A stretch of 64,000 nucleotides of DNA from Yinghuangia sp051388915 (GTDB taxonomy: Bacteria; Actinomycetota; Actinomycetes; Streptomycetales; Streptomycetaceae). The translations under genes and the position numbers were made by a program. The stretch lies in NCBI RefSeq assembly GCF_051388915.1, contig NZ_JBPKBH010000025.1, forward strand, positions 86,595-150,594, given 5' to 3'. A model generated the notes under the pieces. It made no database searches, was not told where the DNA came from, and saw only the letters and a list, made by a program, of their open reading frames with translations. Positions 23,492 through 32,717 of the stretch are shown here, one piece after another; within the stretch, counting starts at the first letter, position 1; the number at the start of each line of letters is the position of its first letter.

Positions 23492-25588
23492 TCAGCCGAC
23501 ACCGGGTCGTCCGGCGGGACCGAGCACCTCGGCAGCAAGGCGCGCGCGGTGCCAGTGCGTTCCGCCCATGAGGAACGTCGACGCCTTGGCCGTGCGGTAC
23601 GCGTCGCCCGGGCCGCCCTCCTGTTGCAGGTAGCCCCAGCCCCCGCACAGCCGGTGCGCGGACATGGCGGTCCGACAGGCGACGTCGTCCACATGCGCCT
23701 TGGCCGCGTGGACGTTCGCCGCTCCGACATCGTGCGCGGCCGCCGCCAGGACGGCGTGTGCGGAATGCAGGTCGATGACCATGTCGGCGAGGCGCTGGCG
23801 TACGGCTTGCAGGTCCGACAGCACTCCTCCGTAGGCCCGCCTGCCGGCCACGCGGCCGAGGGTCGCCCCGAGCGCGGCGCGGGCGGCGCCGGTGGCCTCG
23901 GCCGCGACCACGAGGGACGCGAGGCGCCGGGCCCGCTCCACCGTGGCGGGGTCGATCGGCGTGCCGTCGGCCGCCGCGGCCAGGACGAGGTCTCCGGACG
24001 GGTGCGGCCCGATGCCCGGCACGGGTTCGTGACGGACCCCTTCGGCCGTCGCGTCGACCAGGACCACTTCCGGCCCCGACGGCCCCGCCGCCACGACCAC
24101 GAGCCGCAGGCCCGAGGGATCGCCGTAGAGGACGGGCGCCGGGACGCCCGGGACCCGGCCCTCCACGCGCCCGCCGACGATCACGGGACCCGGTGCCACC
24201 TCCGGCCCGCCGTCGCAGCCCACGTACGTCCGGCCGTCGTCGGCACCGCACAGCAAGCGGCCCAACACCAAGGGCACGACGCTGGGCTTTCCGGCGGCGG
24301 CACGGGCCTCGGCGACCGCCAACAGGCGCCGCACCTCGACGACCGAAAGTCCGTCCTTCCACAGGGATTTGACGATCACCGCCGGCGCCGGAGGGTCCTG
24401 CTCCTCGGGCATCGCGGCGCCCGAGAGGATCGCCGCAGCCGGGTCGGCGAGCGCCCACCGGGCGACGCCGTCGCGGTGCAGTTCGTTGGCGCCGACGCTC
24501 ACCGGCCCGTCGACGCGGAACAGGCACTCGTACGCGAACCGCCCTCCCCACGGTGCTCCCGCGATCGCGGGGCCGGCGACCGACCCCAGCCTGGCGCCCG
24601 CCGGCCCGGCCAACTCGGTGACGCGGTGGGCGATCTCCTGAAGCAGTTCGGTCAGCATGACCTTGGCCATGGCCGGAGCCATCGGGGCGGCCGGCTCGCG
24701 GACCGGCCGCAGCGCGACCTCGCGCGCGGCGGCACCGCGCGCCCACAGCGCGCCGAGGGTGTCCGCGGCGAGGGCACCGACACCGGCACCGGCGTCACGG
24801 CACCATGCGGCGAACTCGTGCAGCATGCGGTCGACCCACCCGGCGTGGAACAAGGCCCCGTGTTCCGCCTGTACGGCCGCCGCCAGTTGCCGCCGACCCT
24901 GCCCGACCGTGCCCACGACGGCCTCCGGTCCCAGGCGTACATCCTCGAAATGGATCTCGTCGAGTGTGTAGCCGGCGATGGTGGGCCGCCGCCGGACCCG
25001 CACACCCCGGGTGTCCATCGGGAGGGTGAACATCGTGAGTTCGGCTCGGCCGCACGCGTCGACTCCCGTGCGGGCGATCGTCAGGCACCGGTCCGCCTTG
25101 GCGCCCCCGGTGACGAGGCACTTGGCTCCGTCGAGCCGCCAGCCCTCACCATCGGGGACGGCGGAGGTTGTGATGCGGGCCATGAGGTCGTTCCCCGCGT
25201 CCGCCTCGGTGTAAGCGATGCACCATGTATCGGTGCCTTCGGTCATGCCGGGCAGCAGCTCCGCCTGTCGGTCCGCCGATCCGAACTGCCGGAGAGGTGC
25301 CGCCGCGAGGACGACTCCGGTGTCGACGAGCGGCGCGTCGTGGTAGGCCACTTCGTACGCGAACACCGCCGCGCACTCCGGGGCGATGTCCGGTCGCAGC
25401 AGGCCGCGCCTGCCGGCGTCGGCCAGCAGGGCGCGCTCGAACTCCTCGGCGAAACCGGTGCGGTCACGGGGATCAGCGGGGGCACCGGGCATCGCCGCGG
25501 TGAGCCAGGCGCACACCTCCGCGCGATACCCCTCCGCACTGTCGAGGCCGAGCGGGGCGCGATGCCATTCGTGCGGTTGATCGCTCAC
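23492..25588 (-). CDS. Fused double-domain acyl-CoA dehydrogenase
   Basis: A 698-residue protein made of two ACAD units. Unit 1 (about 1-380) has CIAYTEADAGNDLMARI as flavin loop, LDGAKCLVTGGAKAD and VSVGANELHRDGVARWAL. Unit 2 (about 410-690) has a degenerate N-terminal part but a clear C-terminal helical domain (GRRAYGGVLSDLQAVRQRLADM, HRLCGGWGYLQQEGGPGDAYR, FLMGGTHWHRARLA). This is the fused equivalent of a heteromeric alpha-beta ACAD, as in FadE34-type proteins. GTG 25588 follows AAGGAG by 8 bases. An AT-rich site related to GTATAAAGTAC lies 105 bp upstream. It probably oxidises a different CoA ester of the same pathway from the two-gene pair next to it. Confidence 0.88.
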   Translation of the reverse strand: MSDQPHEWHRAPLGLDSAEGYRAEVCAWLTAAMPGAPADPRDRTGFAEEFERALLADAGRRGLLRPDIAPECAAVFAYEVAYHDAPLVDTGVVLAAAPLRQFGSADRQAELLPGMTEGTDTWCIAYTEADAGNDLMARITTSAVPDGEGWRLDGAKCLVTGGAKADRCLTIARTGVDACGRAELTMFTLPMDTRGVRVRRRPTIAGYTLDEIHFEDVRLGPEAVVGTVGQGRRQLAAAVQAEHGALFHAGWVDRMLHEFAAWCRDAGAGVGALAADTLGALWARGAAAREVALRPVREPAAPMAPAMAKVMLTELLQEIAHRVTELAGPAGARLGSVAGPAIAGAPWGGRFAYECLFRVDGPVSVGANELHRDGVARWALADPAAAILSGAAMPEEQDPPAPAVIVKSLWKDGLSVVEVRRLLAVAEARAAAGKPSVVPLVLGRLLCGADDGRTYVGCDGGPEVAPGPVIVGGRVEGRVPGVPAPVLYGDPSGLRLVVVAAGPSGPEVVLVDATAEGVRHEPVPGIGPHPSGDLVLAAAADGTPIDPATVERARRLASLVVAAEATGAARAALGATLGRVAGRRAYGGVLSDLQAVRQRLADMVIDLHSAHAVLAAAAHDVGAANVHAAKAHVDDVACRTAMSAHRLCGGWGYLQQEGGPGDAYRTAKASTFLMGGTHWHRARLAAEVLGPAGRPGVG

Positions 25589-25979
25589 GTGACGGGCTCC
25601 TTCGCGAGGCCGGGGCGGGTCCGCCGCGTCCGGCCCATGGTCGCCCGGACTTCCGACAGCCGCGTCGTGCGGAGTCTACAGGAGAACATCATATATAAAG
25701 TATGCTTCTATCGTTACCGTGCCCGCAGTGCCCATGGCCGCCGCGGAGCGCCACCCGCGACGGAGGTAGGCATGCCATAGCCCACCCGCAGGGCGCGGGC
25801 GTTCATCCGGTTCCGGGGTCGTATAAAGTACAAGAGAACAAGGTTGTCCAAACAACCCGCATGATCCATTCGCGGCCGCGTTGGCCGAGGTCGCTGAAAC
25901 AAAAAGCCTCATGGCGATGTGGTGCACATAACCACCCCCGCCAAGGGGCCGGGCGAGCTCGGCTAGAATATGTTCGTAC
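25589..25979. promoter_or_regulatory. Divergent control region of the fused ACAD and GntR genes
   Basis: The 391-bp region holds ATATAAAGTAT (25693-25703), a two-mismatch relative of the repeated 11-mer, and an exact GTATAAAGTAC (25821-25831). A good -10 hexamer TAGAAT lies at 25964-25969, only 10 bases before the GTG used for the GntR gene. That placement would give a very short or absent leader. Two operator-like sites next to the regulator gene fit autoregulation. No gene is supported inside. Confidence 0.6.
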
Positions 25980-26717
25980 GTGGCCGTCCACATGCCGTCG
26001 CCGTGGGAGTTCGCCATCAATACGCGTTCAAACGGAACAGTCTCGGGGTCCCTCGTGGTGAACTCCGAAGGTTTGTCGCGGCCGACCAGTGCCCAGCAGG
26101 TAGCCGAGTACATCCGGCGGATGATTTTCGACCGGAAACTGGCGACGGGCGAGCGTATCCCCCAGGACGAGATCGCCGCCGAGCTGCGCGTCAGCCGCGT
26201 GCCGGTCCGTGAGGCCGTCATCGCCCTCGACCGCGAGGGCTGGGTCACCCTCGAACCGCACCGCGGCGCCTTCGCCAACGGGCTGGACGAGTACTCCGTC
26301 CGCGACCACTACGGCATGCTCGGGCGGCTGTACGGATTCGTGGTGCGCCGCGCCACCGAACGCGGCACCGACGAGGACATCGAGAGGCTGCGGAGCATCC
26401 ACCGCGACCTCCAAGCCGCCACGGACGCGGACGACTTCTTCCACCTCAACAACCAGTACCTGCGTCAACTGGTCACCATGACCCGGTCGCGCCGCCTGGC
26501 TTCCATGGCCCGGATCTTCACGACGAACCTGGTACCGGGAAACTTCTTCGCGGAGGTTCCCGGCGTCATGCGCATCCAGAAACGCGCTCTCCGCAGCGTG
26601 ACCAAGTCCGTCGGAGTCCGCGACAGCGAGGCGGCCGAAGCCGAACTCGTGGCAATGCTGACCGCCCAGGCCGACAACGTCGTCGCGCTGGTGGAGTCCC
26701 GGGGCCTGCTCGCCTGA
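25980..26717 (+). CDS. GntR-family (FCD/FadR-type) transcription regulator
   Basis: Up to 245 residues. The winged helix-turn-helix spans about residues 36-100 (QVAEYIRRMIFDRKLATGERIPQDEIAAELRVSRVPVREAVIALDREGWV), and an FCD-type all-helical effector domain follows. FCD proteins usually bind a metal through three His and one Asp. Here the matching positions read FHLNNQYL, RIQKRAL and LTAQADN, so most of the His ligands are missing. GTG 25980 gives a near-leaderless start after the TAGAAT -10 box. GTG 26056 or 26059 are shorter alternatives, because homology begins near residue 34. It is the best candidate to bind the GTATAAAGTAC sites across the region, two of which lie just upstream. Confidence 0.85.
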   Translation: MAVHMPSPWEFAINTRSNGTVSGSLVVNSEGLSRPTSAQQVAEYIRRMIFDRKLATGERIPQDEIAAELRVSRVPVREAVIALDREGWVTLEPHRGAFANGLDEYSVRDHYGMLGRLYGFVVRRATERGTDEDIERLRSIHRDLQAATDADDFFHLNNQYLRQLVTMTRSRRLASMARIFTTNLVPGNFFAEVPGVMRIQKRALRSVTKSVGVRDSEAAEAELVAMLTAQADNVVALVESRGLLA

Positions 26718-27201
26718 CCTCCGGCCTCGTCGAGACCTTCCCCGAATGCCCGGGTCAACCTCTCGGCATCGGGTTCTCGGCGATCTCGGGCCCGGGTCAT
26801 AAAGATCGCACGTCCGCGCGAAGGTGATTTCGCGCGGAACCACAACACGTCGGCGCGCAAGAGAAGCGCGCATTCACCCGGTGCAATCGCAAGTGAGAAT
26901 CCGCGGCGCCGGGGAGCGCGGAACTGGCGGCGCGCGGCCGACGTCAGCCATGTCTGCCTGTTCGTCCGGAACGATCGCGAACACGCCCGTCCGACGACGG
27001 TCCTCGGTCGACGGGTATCGGCGGACGCCCCGCAGACGAACCGCGCACGCGCCTCCCCGCGACCGCGGAACGGTCGCACGACTCGACGCCGGAGGCGTCT
27101 GAGGATCATCTCTATACTGTGGGATGTATATAGTGTACGGTCGCCGCACCCATCTGCTGGTCGCATGACGTGTTCCGCACTCCCGGCGAAAGGGACGAAC
27201 G
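26718..27201. other. Intergenic region with hairpin and promoter of the binding-protein gene
   Basis: This 484-bp stretch has no supported gene. A hairpin CCGCGCGAA (26814-26822) and TTCGCGCGG (26829-26837) with a 6-base loop may end the GntR transcript. Further on, TATACTGT and GTATATAGTGTAC (27126-27138, GTA-N7-TAC) lie 64 bp before the solute-binding-protein start and resemble the other AT-rich operator-like sites. Confidence 0.6.
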
Positions 27202-28794
27202 GTGAACGTACCGCGAACATCCTCAAGATCCAGGTCGGCACGTACAGGCGTACTCACCGCGGCGGCGGTCGCTCTGGCGCTGGTGCTCTCCGCGTGTTCC
27301 GACAGCGGGGACAAGCAGTCCCCCGTCGGCGGAGCCGAGGGCGAGGTACGCAGCGGCGGTCGCATCACCCTGCTGGCAGTCCAGGACTCCCGCAGCCTGG
27401 ACCCGTTCGGCACGAGCAACATCGCGGTGGCCGACGAGCCCCGGTCAGCGGCCCTGTACGACCCGCTGTTCTATTTCGATCTCGCGGACAACACCGTCAA
27501 ACCGCACCTCGGGGAGAGCCTGACCAGCGCCGACGGCGGAAGGACCTGGATCCTCAAGCTCCGTCCCGGCGTGCAGTTCTCCGACGGCACCCCCTTCGAC
27601 GCGGACGCCGTGCGCCTCACCTACGAAGCCCACGCCAAACCCGAGACCCAGTCCGTACGCCGGGCTGCCGCGACGGGACTGGCCATGCGCGTGGTCGATC
27701 CGCTGACGCTGGAGATCACCCCGCCGACCCCCAACGCCGCCTTCGACCGCACCGTCGCGCTCCACCTGCCCTACATCATCGCGCCGTCCGCACTCGCCAA
27801 GGGCCCCGACTTCTACCGCACCAACCCCGTCGGCGCCGGCCCGTTCACCCTCGAACGCTGGTCCCGCGGGGCCGAGCAGGTCTTCGCCAAGAACCCCAAC
27901 TACTGGCAGAAGGACAAGGGCCTCCCCAAACTCGACGGCTTCAACGTCAAAGTCGTCGCGGACACCGAACAGCAGTACTCCACCGTCAAGACCGGCGGGG
28001 CCAACCTCTTCTACTCGACCAGCGGAGAAATACTCGAACGGGCCGAGAAGGAACTCCACGCGCAGCCGAAGAGCCTCAACGGCGGATACCTGATCCAGTT
28101 CAACACCACGAAGCCGCCGTTCGACGACGTCCGCGCACGACGTGCCATCGCACTGGCCCTCGACCCCGCCGACCTGCACAAGACCCTCAACACCGGGTCC
28201 ACGCCCGCCAAGGGCCTCTTCACGCAGGACTCGTCGCTCTACGACCCGGGCGCGGCACAGGCGGCGCCCGACAAAGCCGAGGCCCAGCGCCTGCTCAACC
28301 AACTCGCCGCCGAGGGGAAGAAGCTCGACTTCGGCTTCCTGATCCCGCAGAACCCCAGATCCTCGCAGTTGGCCGAGTACATCCAGTCCCGGCTCACCGG
28401 CCTGGACAACATCTCCATGAAGGTCGAGTCACTGGAGATCGGCGCGTACGTCACCAAGTACGCGATCAACAGGGACTTCCAGGCGATGTCCTACCAGGAA
28501 TTCCTCCCCGACCCCGAACCCGGCATGTTCACCTCCTACATGTCCGCCAGCCCACTCAACTACGCCGGCTGGAAGAACGCCGAAGCGGACCGCGCCCTGC
28601 TCGCCGCGCGCTCGTCCGACGACCCCGCCGTCCGGAAGCAGGCGTACGCCGACCTCCAGCGCGCGGTCCAACAGGACGTGCCCGTCTGGGTCCACGGAGA
28701 GTCGATCGTCGGCCCGGTCTACGACAAGATCGGCGGCGTCACACTCTTCAACACGGGAACCGCCCTCATGGACCGCATCGGCCTCCTCGCCTGA
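27202..28794 (+). CDS. ABC-type solute-binding lipoprotein (SBP_bac_5, peptide/opine-type)
   Basis: A 530-residue extracellular binding protein. Its signal peptide has an Arg-rich start, the hydrophobic stretch VLTAAAVALALVL and the lipobox LSAC, with lipidated Cys32. The mature part has the family-5 features LAESLTSADGGRTWILKLRPGVQFSDGTPFDADAV-like start (here HLGESLTSADGG), NPNYW, and DDVRARRAIALALDP. GTG 27202 follows AGGGA. It is strongly similar along its length to the protein at 41044. No permease or ATPase gene is next to it or anywhere in the window, so it must use a transporter encoded elsewhere. A strong hairpin follows at 28844. It probably delivers the catabolic substrate or a related ligand. 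Confidence 0.92.
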   Translation: MNVPRTSSRSRSARTGVLTAAAVALALVLSACSDSGDKQSPVGGAEGEVRSGGRITLLAVQDSRSLDPFGTSNIAVADEPRSAALYDPLFYFDLADNTVKPHLGESLTSADGGRTWILKLRPGVQFSDGTPFDADAVRLTYEAHAKPETQSVRRAAATGLAMRVVDPLTLEITPPTPNAAFDRTVALHLPYIIAPSALAKGPDFYRTNPVGAGPFTLERWSRGAEQVFAKNPNYWQKDKGLPKLDGFNVKVVADTEQQYSTVKTGGANLFYSTSGEILERAEKELHAQPKSLNGGYLIQFNTTKPPFDDVRARRAIALALDPADLHKTLNTGSTPAKGLFTQDSSLYDPGAAQAAPDKAEAQRLLNQLAAEGKKLDFGFLIPQNPRSSQLAEYIQSRLTGLDNISMKVESLEIGAYVTKYAINRDFQAMSYQEFLPDPEPGMFTSYMSASPLNYAGWKNAEADRALLAARSSDDPAVRKQAYADLQRAVQQDVPVWVHGESIVGPVYDKIGGVTLFNTGTALMDRIGLLA

Positions 28795-28843
28795 CACCGG
28801 GGCGAAGCAGGGCGACACGGGGCGACACGTGTCGAGGTCACGC

Positions 28844-28881
28844 CGGTGTGCGGCCCCGAGGAGAAAGGGGGCCGCACACCG
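28844..28881. terminator. Strong bidirectional hairpin terminator
   Basis: CGGTGTGCGGCCCC (28844-28857) pairs perfectly with GGGGCCGCACACCG (28868-28881), a 14-bp stem with a 10-base loop. It lies between the convergent solute-binding-protein and LLM oxidoreductase genes. Confidence 0.82.
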
Positions 28882-28919
28882 CGGCGACCGTGACTCCGCC
28901 CCCGGTCGGGCCTGCGGCC

Positions 28920-29849
28920 TCAGCGCGTCGCGGACGGTCTCGCGCCGAGTTCGGCGATGACCTCGCGGCCGAAGCGGGCGATGCGTTCGGACGCTTCCTC
29001 GGGGGTGCGCCCCGTACCGTTGACGGTGACCCAGGTGACTCCGGCGTCGCGCAGGGCCGCCAGATGCTCGACGAGCGGCGCGTGGTCATGGGGTGCGTCC
29101 CGCAGGCTGTGTGCCACGTCGATGGGCTCCGAACGCCCGGCGGCCTCGGCCTCCCTGCGCAGTCCGTCGAGCAGGCCGCGCAGGTCCTGGACGCTTTCCA
29201 GCGGCGGGGACGTGTGCTCCTCCCATCCCTTGACCCGCGGGTTCGGCATGCTCATCCAGCCCTGCGCGTGGCGCACGACGCGCCGCCGCGTCCCCGGGCC
29301 GTTCCCGCCGATCCAGACCGGTGGATGCGGACGCTGCTCGGGCAGCGGGTGGGCGACGTTGCCCTCGCAGACGAAGTCCGTGCCGCGGTAGTGCACCGGC
29401 TCCCCGGACCAGGCGAGCTTCATGGCTTCCAGGCACTGGTCGAACAACGCGTTCCGCCTGGCGTAATCCACGCCCAGCGCCTGGAATTCGGACTCCATGT
29501 ACCCGGCGGCGACCCCGAGGATGACGCGGCCGCCGGAGACCACGTCGAGCGTGGCCACCGATTTCGCCAGCAGGAAGGGATTGCGGTACGGGAGGACCGC
29601 GGCGTAGGTGAGCAGTCGGATGTCCGAGGTGCCGGCGGCCACCGCCGCCAGGCCGACGAACGGGTCGATCGAGTCGTGGCCGCCCGGGGTGTTCCGCCAC
29701 CGGTTCGACGGGATCGGGTGCTCGTCCAACGCCACTGCGTCGAATCCGGCCTGCTCCGCGGCGCGGGCGAGGCCCACCAGCGCCGCGGCGCGAGAGAACA
29801 CCGGGTCGGCAGGCACCTTGCGTCCCGGGAAGTAGTAGGCGAATCGCAA
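28920..29849 (-). CDS. LLM-class (luciferase-like) F420/FMN-dependent oxidoreductase
   Basis: A 309-residue TIM-barrel oxidoreductase of the bacterial luciferase family. The N-terminus reads MRFAYYFPGRK, and SDIRLLTYAAVLPYRNPFLLAKSVATLDVVSGGRVILGVAAGY is the typical central part with the SGGR(V/F)xLGVGxG signature. RPHPPVWIGGNGPGTRRR matches the later cofactor region. The start is an unusual TTG at 29849, supported by AGAGGGG 7 bases upstream and by alignment of MRF with family N-termini. Such enzymes oxidise alcohols or reduce enones with F420, or monooxygenate with FMNH2; the cofactor cannot be decided here. An AT-rich GTATAAA site lies 60 bp upstream. Confidence 0.88.
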   Translation of the reverse strand: MRFAYYFPGRKVPADPVFSRAAALVGLARAAEQAGFDAVALDEHPIPSNRWRNTPGGHDSIDPFVGLAAVAAGTSDIRLLTYAAVLPYRNPFLLAKSVATLDVVSGGRVILGVAAGYMESEFQALGVDYARRNALFDQCLEAMKLAWSGEPVHYRGTDFVCEGNVAHPLPEQRPHPPVWIGGNGPGTRRRVVRHAQGWMSMPNPRVKGWEEHTSPPLESVQDLRGLLDGLRREAEAAGRSEPIDVAHSLRDAPHDHAPLVEHLAALRDAGVTWVTVNGTGRTPEEASERIARFGREVIAELGARPSATR

Positions 29850-29908
29850 CGTCCAACCCCTCTCGACACCCGAACGCCCCGCTGCCGAGGCAGGGGTGGC
29901 GCCACTGG

Positions 29909-29920
29909 TTTATACAATAT
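29909..29920 (-). promoter_or_regulatory. ATATTGTATAAA half-conserved operator-like site
   Basis: Read on the minus strand, ATATTGTATAAA matches the left part of the sites at 18888 and 21179. The right TAC half is lost (CCAG). It lies 60 bp before the LLM oxidoreductase start and may be a -10 region or a weak operator. Confidence 0.4.
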
Positions 29921-29963
29921 CTATCGCGGGGAAACGATCGGCAGCGCCGGTCTCCCCGCGGTC

Positions 29964-30470
29964 TCACAGCCCGCGGCGCAGCAAAGCGCCGGCGGCGTGT
30001 GAGCCGATGGAGATCGTCTCGCGCCTCGCGATGCGCCAACCGGCCGTGGTGCGCCGCAAGGTCCACCGGTTGCACCCCTGGCGCCAGATTCGGGGGCCGT
30101 CCTCCTCCTGCACCACCACGCAGGCGTAGCCGGTGGCGACCGCTTCGTCCCCGGCCAGCCGCACGGCCAACGGGCCGATCATGTGCGCACACCGAGGCAG
30201 GATCGATTGGTGCGCCTCGCTGGTCACCAACCCGCGGGCGCCGTCCGTCCCGTGGAAGAGCGCGGCGCCGCCGTCCACGTCGACGACGCAGTCGCCGGTA
30301 TACAGACCGGCCGTCGCCTCGGCGTCGCCGGAGTCGACGGCGAATCCGTAGCCCACGAGCAACTCGCGGATCTCGCGCTCGTCCTCCAGCGTGCGCAGCC
30401 TGGCTTCCATCTGCGCGACCCTCTCCACGAGTTGCTCCGCGTCGCGACTGCCACCACGCTCGTCGGTCAC
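29964..30470 (-). CDS. SnoaL-like (NTF2-fold) protein
   Basis: A 168-residue protein. After a short charged coiled N-terminus (EQLVERVAQMEARLRTLEDE) comes the SnoaL/NTF2-like fold: EIRELLVGYGFAVDSGDAEATAGLYTGDCVVDVDGG, HMIGPLAVRLAGDEAVATGYACVVVQEEDG and NRWTLRRTTAGWRIARRETISIG. Such cone-shaped domains act as small isomerases, dehydratases, cyclases or ring-hydroxylase beta subunits, or simply bind ligands. No catalytic Asp/His pair can be fixed. GTG 30470 is chosen behind GGGTGG; an internal ATG at about 30409 is possible. It is divergent from the CoA ligase at 30735 across an AT-rich GTA-N7-TAC site. Confidence 0.82.
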   Translation of the reverse strand: MTDERGGSRDAEQLVERVAQMEARLRTLEDEREIRELLVGYGFAVDSGDAEATAGLYTGDCVVDVDGGAALFHGTDGARGLVTSEAHQSILPRCAHMIGPLAVRLAGDEAVATGYACVVVQEEDGPRIWRQGCNRWTLRRTTAGWRIARRETISIGSHAAGALLRRGL

Positions 30471-30569
30471 TCCGCCACCCTCTCCACGGTTGGGACCCAC
30501 GCCCGGCGATGCCGCCTCCCGACTGTCTGACGTCGGACCGGAGTCGGGATTCTCACTTGGGCGTGCATA

Positions 30570-30582
30570 GTATATAAAATAC
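30570..30582. promoter_or_regulatory. GTA-N7-TAC operator-like site
   Basis: GTATATAAAATAC, 100 bp before the SnoaL-like start and 153 bp before the CoA ligase start. It is the only AT-rich island in this divergent region and a relative of the sites at 27126 and 48088. Confidence 0.5.
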
Positions 30583-30734
30583 TTGATGCCGATCACATAT
30601 GTCGCCGGGTTCACGGCCCGATCCCGAGCGAACGGCTCGATCTCGGAACCCGGGACGCTCCGCGACCCCGTGTCCGCCGCCTGTATCCGGGCCACTTGCC
30701 TTTGTGTACCCGCGCGCTTCGACCAGGGGGTTCC

Positions 30735-32444
30735 ATGGCCACGTCCCTGTCCGTCCTCGACGACCGGCGTGCCGACGTACCGCCGCAGGCCGTCGCCGCC
30801 CTCACCGGCCCCGACGGCCGCTTCGCCGCGGGCGTCGAAGAAGTGCTCGGCACCACGCTCCCGGTGTTCACCCGTCGGCACCGCAACCTGCCCCGGGTGC
30901 TGGAAGCGGCCGCAACAGCCCATCCCGAACGGCCGTTCGTCGTGGACGCGGCAGCGCCGGACGGAACCGGCGTTCTCACGTACGCCCCAGCCCGTGAGCT
31001 GATCGTGCGGCGAGCCGGCCAACTGGCGGCCCGTGGAGTGCGCCCCGGCGACCGGGTGGCGATCGCGTCGGCGAACCGGACCGAGTACGTGCTGTGCGCG
31101 TGGGCGACGCTCTACACGGGTGCCGTCACCGTCGGCATGAACGGCTGGTGGACCGGCGCGGAATTGGAATACGCGACCGAGCTCGTCGCTCCGGCCCTGC
31201 TCCTCGCGGACGGGCCGCGCCGTGAGCGGCTGACCGATCGCACCCGGGACATGACGACCGTGGTGTCGTTCGAGGAACTGGCCTCGGTCTCCGTGCCGGA
31301 GGAGAACGACCCGCCGGTGCCCCACGACGCGGACGAGGACGCGGCCGCGGTGATCCTCTTCACCAGCGGCACCACCGGGCGTGCCAAGGGGGCGGTGCTC
31401 TCGCACCGCAGCCTGGTGCACTTTGCCATGTCGTCCGCCTTGAACGGCGCGCTCAACGCCGGCAGTTCGGGGCTGCGGCCGGCAGCGGTCGCCGCGGGCG
31501 GCGGCTCCGTCCTGATGGCGTCGCCGTTCTTCCACATCTCCGGATCGGCCATGATGCTCGTCGCCGGGCCGTGGTCCGGGCTCACCCTGGTGATCCCGGA
31601 GGCGGCCCGCTGGGACGAACACCGCCATCTGGAGTTGCTGGCGCGGCATCGCATCACCAGTTGGAGCGGCGTCCCGACGCAGTATTGGCGGCTCTTGGAA
31701 TGCGAGGGGTTCAGCGCCGCGGGACTGCCGGACCTGCGCACGCTCGGCGCGGGCGGCGCGGTCTTCCCCCCGAAACTGGTCGAGTTGGTGGCCGAGCGAT
31801 TCCCCGGTGTGACCATCTCCAGCGGGTACGGCATGTCGGAGACCTTCGGACTCGGCACGCTTCTGAGCGGCGCTCAGATGCGTGCGCATCCCGACTCCCT
31901 GGGACGCCCGACCCCGCTGAGCCAGGCACAGGTGCGAGACCCGCTCGGCGTTCCCGTGCCGGAAGGGGAGACCGGCGAGATCTGGCTGCGCAACGCCTCT
32001 GTATTCCTGGGCTATTGGAACGACGACAAGGCCACGGCCGACGTCCTCGACGACGAACGCTGGTACCGCACCGGCGACTTCGGACGGATCGAGCACGGGC
32101 TGCTGTTCCTCGACAGCAGGCTTCGAGACATCGTCATCAGGGGCGGCGAGAACGTCTACCCCGTCGAGGTGGAGAACCGACTCGTCGCGCACCCCGACGT
32201 GGTGGACGCGGCGGTGATCGGAGTGCCCCACCCCGTGCTGGGCCAGGAGGTCAAGGCCGTGGTGGTGGCGCGCCCGGAGTCCGGTCTGACGGCCGAGCAG
32301 GTGCGGGAGTGGACCGCGGTGGAACTCGCGGCGTTCAAGGTCCCCGCCTACGTGGAGTTCCGTACCGCGTTGCCCTACTCGGCGACCGGCAAGGTCCTCA
32401 AGCGCGAACTGGAGACGGGCTCCGCCGCAACGGACACGCCGTAG
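30735..32444 (+). CDS. AMP-forming acyl-CoA ligase (FadD-like)
   Basis: A 569-residue ANL enzyme with complete motifs: ILFTSGTTGRAKGAVLSH (P-loop, about residues 209-226), SSGYGMSETFGLGTLL (A5), RWYRTGDFGRIEHGLLFLDSRLRDIVIRGGENVYPVEVE (A7-A8) and a C-terminal SATGKVLKREL containing the catalytic Lys. ATG 30735 follows AGGGGG by 4 bases; an in-frame start 13 codons earlier has no ribosome site. Unlike the ligase at 13964 it should be fully competent, so it is the more likely entry-point activator of a free acid. Just downstream lies the truncated SnoaL-like remnant at 32509. Confidence 0.93.
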   Translation: MATSLSVLDDRRADVPPQAVAALTGPDGRFAAGVEEVLGTTLPVFTRRHRNLPRVLEAAATAHPERPFVVDAAAPDGTGVLTYAPARELIVRRAGQLAARGVRPGDRVAIASANRTEYVLCAWATLYTGAVTVGMNGWWTGAELEYATELVAPALLLADGPRRERLTDRTRDMTTVVSFEELASVSVPEENDPPVPHDADEDAAAVILFTSGTTGRAKGAVLSHRSLVHFAMSSALNGALNAGSSGLRPAAVAAGGGSVLMASPFFHISGSAMMLVAGPWSGLTLVIPEAARWDEHRHLELLARHRITSWSGVPTQYWRLLECEGFSAAGLPDLRTLGAGGAVFPPKLVELVAERFPGVTISSGYGMSETFGLGTLLSGAQMRAHPDSLGRPTPLSQAQVRDPLGVPVPEGETGEIWLRNASVFLGYWNDDKATADVLDDERWYRTGDFGRIEHGLLFLDSRLRDIVIRGGENVYPVEVENRLVAHPDVVDAAVIGVPHPVLGQEVKAVVVARPESGLTAEQVREWTAVELAAFKVPAYVEFRTALPYSATGKVLKRELETGSAATDTP

Positions 32445-32508
32445 CGGCACGGCGGAACAGGACTGCCGCTTCTGCTCGATCCCGGCGCCCGAAGAAGGGA
32501 ACACGACT

Positions 32509-32643
32509 TTGGCGTCGCAGGCACATCAGCTCCGGGAGCTCCTCGACAAGCAGGAGATCAGCGAGGCGTTGCACAACCAGAGGTGCTGCCGCACTTTCGG
32601 CGCGCAGACTGAAGCAATAATGATGTTCTATTTTTGCGAGTAG
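32509..32643 (+). pseudogene. Truncated N-terminus of a SnoaL-like gene
   Basis: Behind GAAGAAGGGA, a TTG opens a 44-codon frame whose first part (LRELLDKQEISEALHNQRCCR) matches the usual first helix of SnoaL-type proteins (compare LRTLEDEREIRELLVGYGF at 29964). After about 25 residues similarity stops, and the frame passes into AT-rich DNA ending FYFCE and TAG. This is best read as a gene fragment left by a deletion or insertion, joined to foreign-looking sequence (about 32595-32745, near 48% GC). It sits 64 bp after the CoA ligase stop, consistent with former co-transcription. Confidence 0.6.
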
Positions 32644-32717
32644 ATCACGATCCCGCGTCGCATGAATTTCGGCTGACAACACCGGAACATACTTCTGGAG
32701 TTCAGTCTCCATCGCCG

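Noticed and set aside
26465..27422. Overlapping minus-strand frames across the GntR/binding-protein intergenic region
   Set aside because: No domain, poor start sites, and they run antisense to clear genes on both sides.
32398..32712. 104-codon minus-strand frame starting METELQKYVPVLSAEIHATRD
   Set aside because: No ribosome site, runs antisense into the CoA ligase end, and no recognised domain; only the AT-rich patch makes it look different.
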